64,000 nt of DNA from positions 4,500 to 68,499 of the forward strand of contig JAXDIG010000049.1 in assembly GCA_034664125.1 (NCBI GenBank). The letters are read 5' to 3'. Origin of the DNA: JACVRW01 sp034664125 (GTDB lineage Bacteria > Actinomycetota > Thermoleophilia > Solirubrobacterales > Thermoleophilaceae). The notes below the pieces were generated by a model. It was not told the DNA's origin, did no database searches, and was given only the letters and a program-made list of their open reading frames with translations. Of this stretch, positions 58,849 to 64,000 are shown piece after piece (position 1 is the first letter of the stretch; every line of letters begins with the position of its first letter). The position numbers and the translations under genes were made by a program.

Positions 58849-60188
58849 GCCGTCACCCCCGCGCGGGCGCCGACCAGGCGCGCCAGCCGCTCGATGTCCT
58901 CGCGCGTGCGCCGCTCGGTGATCGCCACCAACAGGCCGTCCTCGTACTCCGGGTAGTCCCGGCCGAGCCGGTAGCCCGGGTTGACCCGCTCGGCCCGCGC
59001 CCGCTCGAACAGCCCGTCCAGATCGGGCACGCGCACGGCGAACTCGCGAACGACCGGCCCCGGGTTGATCGCCTCGAGGCCGAGCGCCTCGCGCGCGTGG
59101 TGCGTGCGGCGCAGCATCAGCTCGGCCAGCTCCACGATGCCGCGCTTGCCGAGCCAGGACAGGTAGACCACGCCGGCCAGCGCGTTCAGCGCCTGCGCGG
59201 TGCAGATGTTGTGGGTCGCCTTCTCGCGGCGGATGTGCTGCTCGCGCGTCTGGAGGGTGAGCACGAAGCCGCGCCGACCGTCGACGTCGCGCGTCTCGCC
59301 CGCGATCCGGCCCGGCATCTTGCGCAGGAAGCGCTCTGCCGCGGCGAAGAAGCCGAACGAGGGACCGCCGAAGTCGAGCCGGTTGCCGAGCGTCTGGCCC
59401 TCGCCCACGCAGATGTCCACGCCCTGCTCGCCCGGCGGCTTGAGGATGCCGAGAGCCAACGGGTCGGCGGCGCACACCACCAGCGCGCCCGTGCGCCGGC
59501 CGGCCTCGGCCAGCTCGCCGATCTCCTCGACCGTGCCCAGGAAGTTCGGCTGCTGGAAGAACACGGCGGCCGTGTCCTCGTCGACGGCCGCGGCCAGCGC
59601 CTCCACGTCGGTCGCGGCCTCGCCGGTGAGCGGCACCTCCTCGACCTCCATGCCGTACCCGACCGCGTGGGTGCGCAGCGCGGCGCGCGAGTGCGGGTGC
59701 AGACCGCGGCTGGCGACCAGCTTCGAGCGGCGCGTCTCGAGCTTGGCGAGGTAGCCGGCCGCCGCCACGGCGCTGGGCCCCTCGTAGACGGAGGCGTTCG
59801 ACACCGGCAGGCCGGTCAGCTCGGAGATCGCGGTCTGGAACTCGAACATCACCTGCAGGCCGCCCTGCGAGATCTCGGGCTGGTAGGGCGTGTAGGGGGT
59901 GAGGAACTCCGAGCGCGAGAGCAGGTTGTCGATCAGGGCCGGCACGTAGTGGTCGTACATCCCCGCGCCGAGGAACGTGAGCTCGGAGTCGGCGTGCCGG
60001 TTGCGGGCCGCCAGCGCGGCGAGGTGGTCGTACACCTCCTGCTCGGACATCCCCGGCGGGAGGTCGATCTCGCGGTCGAGGCGGACCGACTCCGGGATGT
60101 CGGCGAACAGCTCGTCTACGGAGCCGGCGCCGATGGCGCCGAGCATCACCTCCAGGTCCTGGTCGGTGATCGAGGTGTATCGGCTCAA
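58845..60188 (-). CDS. gcvPA: Glycine dehydrogenase (decarboxylating) subunit 1
   Basis: A 447-residue partner subunit. Family motifs are YTPYQPEISQGGLQVMFEFQT, SVYEGPSAVAAA-like sequence near residue 130, QPNFLGTVEE, and EQHIRREKATHNICTAQAL. The start TTG 60188 (LSRYTSITDQDLEVML) overlaps the gcvH stop (TTGA); a longer in-frame start inside gcvH is unlikely. The subunit lacks the PLP lysine, which is in gcvPB. Tight overlaps with both neighbours imply equal production of the subunits. Confidence 0.94.
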   Translation of the reverse strand: MSRYTSITDQDLEVMLGAIGAGSVDELFADIPESVRLDREIDLPPGMSEQEVYDHLAALAARNRHADSELTFLGAGMYDHYVPALIDNLLSRSEFLTPYTPYQPEISQGGLQVMFEFQTAISELTGLPVSNASVYEGPSAVAAAGYLAKLETRRSKLVASRGLHPHSRAALRTHAVGYGMEVEEVPLTGEAATDVEALAAAVDEDTAAVFFQQPNFLGTVEEIGELAEAGRRTGALVVCAADPLALGILKPPGEQGVDICVGEGQTLGNRLDFGGPSFGFFAAAERFLRKMPGRIAGETRDVDGRRGFVLTLQTREQHIRREKATHNICTAQALNALAGVVYLSWLGKRGIVELAELMLRRTHHAREALGLEAINPGPVVREFAVRVPDLDGLFERARAERVNPGYRLGRDYPEYEDGLLVAITERRTREDIERLARLVGARAGVTA

Positions 60189-60568
60189 AGAAGGTCCCTG
60201 TAGGCGCTCACGTCGAGTAGCGCGTCCACCTCGGAGGCATCGGACAGCCGCACCTTCACCATCCACCCGTCGCCGTAGGGGTCCGCGTTGATGTTCTCCG
60301 GCGTGTCGGCAAGCGCCTCATTCACCTCGACAATCTCCCCTGAGAGCGGCGCGAAAACGTCGGAGACGGCCTTCACGGACTCCACCTCGGCGTAAGCCTG
60401 GTCCTTGGCCACCTGCGTACCCACCTCGGGCGGGTCGAAAAAGACGACCTCTCCGAGCGCGTCCTGCGCGTACCAGGTGATGCCGAACGTCGCCTGATCG
60501 CCCTCGATGCGCGCCCAGTCGTGCTCGGCGTGGTACTTGAGGTCCTCCGGATAGCTGGCCTCAGCCAC
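60185..60568 (-). CDS. gcvH: Glycine cleavage system H protein
   Basis: A 127-residue lipoyl carrier. The lipoylated lysine is K66 in EVESVKAVSDV. Other landmarks are YHAEHDWARIEGDQATFGIT and the C-terminal NADPYGDGWMVKVRL. It shuttles the aminomethyl group from the P-protein to the T-protein. ATG 60568 lies inside the 3' end of gcvT (8-base overlap). No lipoate synthase or lpd gene is in the window. Confidence 0.96.
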   Translation of the reverse strand: MAEASYPEDLKYHAEHDWARIEGDQATFGITWYAQDALGEVVFFDPPEVGTQVAKDQAYAEVESVKAVSDVFAPLSGEIVEVNEALADTPENINADPYGDGWMVKVRLSDASEVDALLDVSAYRDLL

Positions 60569-61676
60569 TGTCTGCCTTTCTGTAGAGAGGTCTGGCCCGC
60601 ACCTCGGCCGGTCGCGCCTTGCCGCGCACGTCGACCTCGATCGGGGTGCCCGGCTCGGCGTCGTCGACCGGCACGTAGGCCATCCCGATGCCGATCTCGA
60701 GGCAGGGCGAGAGCGTTCCGCTGGTCACCACGCCGGCGCCGTGCGGCGCCGCGACCGGGTTGTCCTGGCGCGGGATGCCGGGTCCGGTGAACGCGAACGG
60801 CACGAGCTTCTGCGCCGGCGCGAGCGCCGCGAGCGCGTCGGCGCCGATGAAGCCGGTTTCCAGCTTGCAGCACCACCCGAGCCCGGCCTCGAGCGGATTG
60901 CGGTCCTCCGAGAGGTCATTGCCGTAGAGGTGGAAGCAGACCTCCAGGCGCAGCGTGTCGCGCGCGCCCAGCCCGGCCGGCCGCACACCGCGCTCCAGCA
61001 GGGCGTCCCAGACCGCCGCCGCGCCGTCGGGCCCGATCAGCAGCTCGCACCCGTCCTCGCCCGTGTAGCCGGTGCCGCACACGAGCGCGGGCACGCCGGC
61101 CAGCTCGAGCTCGGCGGTGCGCATCCGGGCGGGCAGCTCGCCCGCCGCGATCGAGGCCAGCGCGCCGCGGGCCGCGGGCCCCTGCACCGCCAGCATCGCC
61201 CACTCGTCGCGCGCGTCGCGCACCTCGACGTCGAAGCCCTCGGCCTGCTCGCGGAACCACCCCAGGTCCTTCTCGTGGTTCGCGGCGTTGGTGACGGTCA
61301 GGAAGCGCCCGCCGTCCAGGCGGTAGGTGAACAGGTCGTCGAGCACACCGCCGTCCTCGCGACACAGCACCGAGTACTGGGCGCCGCGCTCGGGCAGGCT
61401 CGTGACGTCGTTGGAGAGCAGCCGCTGCAGGAAGCGCTCGGCATCCGCACCGGAAGTCTCGATCTCGCCCATGTGCGAGACGTCGAACATCCCCGCCCGC
61501 GTGCGCACCTGGACGTGCTCCGCGCGGATGCCCTCGTACTGCACCGGCATGTCCCAGCCCGCGAAGGGGACGAGCTTCGCTCCGGCGCTGCGGTGGCGGT
61601 CGAACAGCGGGGTGCGGCGGAGGGTGTCGGCGGACTGACCCAAACGCCCCAAGAGGCTACCTACCGCAAGCGTCAC
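60561..61676 (-). CDS. gcvT: Glycine cleavage system T protein (aminomethyltransferase)
   Basis: A 371-residue folate-dependent enzyme. Motifs are TPLFDRHRSAGAKLVPFAGWDMPVQY, FDVSHMGEI (the catalytic-region histidine and aspartate), NAANHEKDLGWF, GYTGEDGCEL, and GARDTLRLEVCFHLYGNDLSE. The GTG 61676 start overlaps the stop of the M20 peptidase gene (GTGA); TTG starts at 61652 or 61643 are alternatives that would cost up to 11 residues. It releases ammonia and makes methylene-tetrahydrofolate. Confidence 0.94.
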   Translation of the reverse strand: MTLAVGSLLGRLGQSADTLRRTPLFDRHRSAGAKLVPFAGWDMPVQYEGIRAEHVQVRTRAGMFDVSHMGEIETSGADAERFLQRLLSNDVTSLPERGAQYSVLCREDGGVLDDLFTYRLDGGRFLTVTNAANHEKDLGWFREQAEGFDVEVRDARDEWAMLAVQGPAARGALASIAAGELPARMRTAELELAGVPALVCGTGYTGEDGCELLIGPDGAAAVWDALLERGVRPAGLGARDTLRLEVCFHLYGNDLSEDRNPLEAGLGWCCKLETGFIGADALAALAPAQKLVPFAFTGPGIPRQDNPVAAPHGAGVVTSGTLSPCLEIGIGMAYVPVDDAEPGTPIEVDVRGKARPAEVRARPLYRKADSG

Positions 61677-62788
61677 CCACGGAGGACGGCGGCCACCAGC
61701 GCCAGGGCCACCTCGGCGCGCGTGCGCAGCGACTTGGCGCTGACCCACTCGTGGGGCGTGTGGGCGCCCCCGCCGCGCGGTCCGAGGCCGTCCACGGTCA
61801 CCGGCACGCCCTGCGCGATGTGGCTGGCGTCGCTGGCGCCGCCGCGCTCCGATGCCACCAGCGGGCGGCCGAGGCGCTCGGCGGCCGCCTCCAGCAGGCC
61901 GGCCGTCGCGGACCGCGTGTCCATGCCCGGCCAGGCGCGCACCAGCGCCGACTCGATCGACACCCCGTCGACCTCTTCCGGCACCGCTCCGAGCACCGGT
62001 TGGAAGGCCGCCAGGTCGTCGGCGCGCAGGTCGCACACGAGCCGGCCCAGCGGGGGGACGACGTTGAAGGCGTCGCCCGAGCTGAGGATCGTCGGCACGG
62101 CGGTGAGCCGGTCCGGGCCGCTGGGATCGCTGCTGCTCGCCACTCGCTGCGCGATGCCGGCCAGGGCGAGCAGGGCGCTGCGACCCTTGTGCGGTGCCGA
62201 GCCGGAGTGCGCCGGCCGCCCCTGGGCGCTGATCTCCAGCGTGCCGGCGGCCTTGCGCCGCACGATCACGGCGTCCTGCCCCTGCGCATCGATCTCGCCG
62301 GCCTCGAAGCACACGCAGGCGTCCCAGCCGCGGAAGCGCTCGGTGTGGGCGAACGGCACGGTGCGCCATTCCTCGTCGTTCACGAGCAGCACGGCCGCCT
62401 CCGCGTACAGCTCGGGCTGCGCCGCCAGCTCGCGCATCACCCCCAGGGCGAGCGCGACGCCGCCCTTCATGTCGACCGTGCCGGACCCGAGCAGCCGGTC
62501 ACCGTCGCGGGTCAGCGGGCGGTGGGCGTCGTGCGCGACCACCGTGTCGAGGTGGCCCACCAGCAGCAGCCGGCGCTCGCCGGTGCCGGCCAGGCGCCCG
62601 AGCAGGTCCGGCGCATGGCCGGGCGTCGAGCACTCCAGGCGCTCCGGCTGCGCCTCAGGCGGCAGGAACGCTACGCACAGGGCCACGGCCTCCTCGGCCC
62701 CGGCCACGTCGCCCGACGGCGTGGACACCCCCACGAGCGCCTCGAGCTCGCGCTCCGCGACGAGTGCGAGGCGCTCCGCGGACTCCAT
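61673..62788 (-). CDS. M20-family metallopeptidase/deacylase (ArgE/DapE/carboxypeptidase G2-like)
   Basis: A 371-residue protein. Metal-site motifs are VGHLDTV (H79, D81), GTVDMKGG (D106, the bridging ligand), VNDEEW (E139/E140, base and ligand), CFEAGEI (about 163) and a late histidine near the C-terminus (GGGAHTPHEW). The insert domain for dimerisation is present in the middle (TLEISAQGRPAHSGSAPHKGRSAL). It hydrolyses an N-acyl or gamma-glutamyl bond; exact substrate is unknown. Coupling by GTGA to gcvT suggests release of glycine or a glycine-containing compound, but that is inference. Confidence 0.88.
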   Translation of the reverse strand: MESAERLALVAERELEALVGVSTPSGDVAGAEEAVALCVAFLPPEAQPERLECSTPGHAPDLLGRLAGTGERRLLLVGHLDTVVAHDAHRPLTRDGDRLLGSGTVDMKGGVALALGVMRELAAQPELYAEAAVLLVNDEEWRTVPFAHTERFRGWDACVCFEAGEIDAQGQDAVIVRRKAAGTLEISAQGRPAHSGSAPHKGRSALLALAGIAQRVASSSDPSGPDRLTAVPTILSSGDAFNVVPPLGRLVCDLRADDLAAFQPVLGAVPEEVDGVSIESALVRAWPGMDTRSATAGLLEAAAERLGRPLVASERGGASDASHIAQGVPVTVDGLGPRGGGAHTPHEWVSAKSLRTRAEVALALVAAVLRG

Positions 62789-63232
62789 CTACGGTGCCTT
62801 GGCGAAGTGGAAGGCGGTGATGCGCATACCGGTGTTGAGGTAGAGCCGGTGCGCGTCCAGGCGGTTGGCCTCGACACCGGAATCGAGGTGCAGGGCCTCA
62901 CAGCCGAGCCGCTTGGCCTCCTGGGCGCACCAGTCCAGCAGCGCGCGCCCGTGGCCCTGCCGGCGGCCGTCGGGGTGCGTGGACAGGTCGTCCACGTAGA
63001 CGACGTGCCCCCACGCGAGGTTGTTCAGCTCGCGGAAGCCGGCCACGCCCAGGCAGCGCCCGTCGTCGCCGAACGCGCCCACGATGCGGTACCCCTCCGG
63101 CCGCTGGACCTCGTCCACGCGGCGCACGAACTCGGCCTCGTCGTCGTAGTGGGTGCGCAGCGCGCGCATGGCCTCGAAGGCCAGCGCCGTTTCACCCGCC
63201 GGGATCTCGCGAAGATTGCTAGCCGCAAGCAC
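62789..63232 (-). CDS. GNAT-family N-acetyltransferase
   Basis: A 147-residue single-domain acyltransferase. The acetyl-CoA pyrophosphate-binding loop is DGRRQGHGRALLDW (about 88-101), preceded by the strand VVYVDDLSTHP and followed by EALHLDSGVEANRLDAHRLYLNTGM, the usual C-terminal GNAT pattern. The substrate is not predictable. GTG 63232 is the first start. It is directly upstream of the M20 gene (no gap between its stop and that start) and both could be one transcript. It lies just after ftsZ. Confidence 0.86.
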   Translation of the reverse strand: MLAASNLREIPAGETALAFEAMRALRTHYDDEAEFVRRVDEVQRPEGYRIVGAFGDDGRCLGVAGFRELNNLAWGHVVYVDDLSTHPDGRRQGHGRALLDWCAQEAKRLGCEALHLDSGVEANRLDAHRLYLNTGMRITAFHFAKAP

Positions 63233-63258
63233 GTGGCTCGGCCGCGTGCGCGCGGTTC

Positions 63259-64000
63259 CTAGTCCTTGAGGAACGACGGCACGTCGATGTCGTCGTCCGA
63301 GATCTCGAGCGAGGCGCGCTGACGGTCGTCCATCTTCACGTCGCGGCGGCGCGGCTCGCGCCGGCGGCCGGTGGAGTCCTCGGTGAACAGCGGCAGGCGG
63401 CTGGGCCGCTCGAAGCCGGTTGCGATCACGGTCACCCGCACGCTGTCGGCGAGGGAGTCGTCCACGACCGCCCCAAAGATGATGTTCGAGTTCTGGTCGG
63501 CCGCGCCCTGGATGATCTCGGCCGCCTCGTTGACCTCGAACAGGCCGAGGTCGGTCCCGCCGGTGATGTTCAGCAGGATGCCCGTGGCGCCCTCGACCGA
63601 CTGCTCGAGCAGCGGGCTCGAGATGGCGGCGCGGGCCGCCTCCGAGGCGCGGTTCTCGCCCGACGCCGAGCCGATGCCCATCAGGGCCGAGCCGGCGTCG
63701 TGCATGATCGTCCGCACGTCGGCGAAGTCGAGGTTGATCAGGCCGGGGATCGTGATCAGGTCGGTGATGCCCTGCACGCCCTGGCGCAGGACGTTGTCGG
63801 CCTCGCGGAAGGCGTCGAGGATGCTGGTCCGCCGCTCGACGATCCCGAGCAGCTTCTCGTTCGGGATCACAATCAAGGTGTCGACCTGCTCGCGCAGGCG
63901 CTGGATGCCGTCCTCGGCCTGGCGCGAGCGGTTGGTGCCCTCGAAGCTGAACGGGCGCGTGACCACGCCCACGGTCAGCGCGCCCACCTCGTGCTTGGCG
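63259..64000 (-). CDS. ftsZ: Cell division GTPase FtsZ (3' part, start outside window)
   Basis: About 245 C-terminal residues are visible, and the frame continues off the right edge. The T7-loop region (GALTVGVVTRPFSFEG, GLINLDFADVRTIMHDAGSALMGIGSASG) and the GGTDLGLFEVNEAAEII strand are standard; the flexible linker is short and basic and the terminal peptide DDIDVPSFLKD binds FtsA/SepF-type partners. The GTP-binding GGGTGTG loop lies beyond the window. FtsZ forms the division ring. The downstream gene on the same strand is a GNAT enzyme rather than the yggS/pgeF/sepF set common in actinobacteria. Confidence 0.97.
   Translation of the reverse strand, partial: AKHEVGALTVGVVTRPFSFEGTNRSRQAEDGIQRLREQVDTLIVIPNEKLLGIVERRTSILDAFREADNVLRQGVQGITDLITIPGLINLDFADVRTIMHDAGSALMGIGSASGENRASEAARAAISSPLLEQSVEGATGILLNITGGTDLGLFEVNEAAEIIQGAADQNSNIIFGAVVDDSLADSVRVTVIATGFERPSRLPLFTEDSTGRRREPRRRDVKMDDRQRASLEISDDDIDVPSFLKD

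Overview
The window is gene-dense, very GC-rich DNA (clearly above two-thirds G+C by eye) with many GTG and TTG starts and many genes joined by 4-base ATGA/GTGA overlaps. The gene content (split glycine decarboxylase gcvPA/gcvPB, ftsZ, an scpAB / rluB / cmk / der neighbourhood, lutABC plus glcDEF) fits a high-GC actinobacterium, most likely class Thermoleophilia (Solirubrobacter/Conexibacter-like). That placement is inference; no rRNA or tRNA gene is present to confirm it. The largest gene-free gap is about 260 bases. I see no prophage, insertion sequence, CRISPR array, tRNA or rRNA.

Layout. (1) 1-14.8 kb: a cell-surface / exported-glycan region. It has two paralogous polytopic GT-C-like glycosyltransferases, an LPG-synthase-type flippase-like protein, a secreted family 2 glycosidase, a small lipoprotein, a lipoprotein esterase, a membrane sulfatase/phosphotransferase-like protein joined to a two-domain methyltransferase, a 60-residue one-helix protein, a dolichyl-phosphate-mannose-synthase-like transferase, a small methyltransferase and a Wzx-type flippase. 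(2) 14.8-19.5 kb: peroxiredoxin, a hotdog-like protein, a molybdopterin oxidoreductase, a four-knuckle zinc protein and fmt. (3) 19.5-28 kb: a lactate/glycolate module, with lutA and a continuous lutB-lutC reading frame on one strand and lctP-glcD-glcE-glcF on the other, separated by a perfect 11-bp inverted repeat. (4) 28-38.4 kb: SnoaL-like protein, glutamate-cysteine ligase family protein, ettA, malate synthase, def, priA, a TetR regulator and a class III adenylate cyclase. (5) 38.4-47.6 kb, all minus strand: rluB-aroH-hisC, then aroF-tyrA-aroA-cmk-der-metK, an aromatic amino acid / core-gene block with stop/start overlaps at most junctions. (6) 47.8-56.1 kb: two GGDEF proteins, rlmN, an EamA exporter, a polysaccharide deacetylase, scpB, scpA, trpS. 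(7) 56.1-64 kb: a sulfite-oxidase-like protein, a GNAT enzyme, an M20 peptidase, gcvT-gcvH-gcvPA-gcvPB, and the 3' part of ftsZ.

How they work together. Lactate or glycolate enters through LctP and is oxidised by the Lut and Glc complexes. Malate synthase can condense the resulting glyoxylate with acetyl-CoA, and the glycine cleavage genes cover the related C1 flux. The aro/tyrA/aroH/hisC block makes aromatic amino acids and histidine. The most unusual non-coding items are a roughly 51-bp palindromic element present twice (about 6.2 kb and 57.2 kb) with compensatory stem changes, a 37-bp direct repeat with GC hairpins upstream of rluB, and a 45-bp tandem repeat inside glcF. I found no clearly new multi-gene defence or mobile system; the best candidates for something undescribed are the surface-glycan cassette and the palindromic element.
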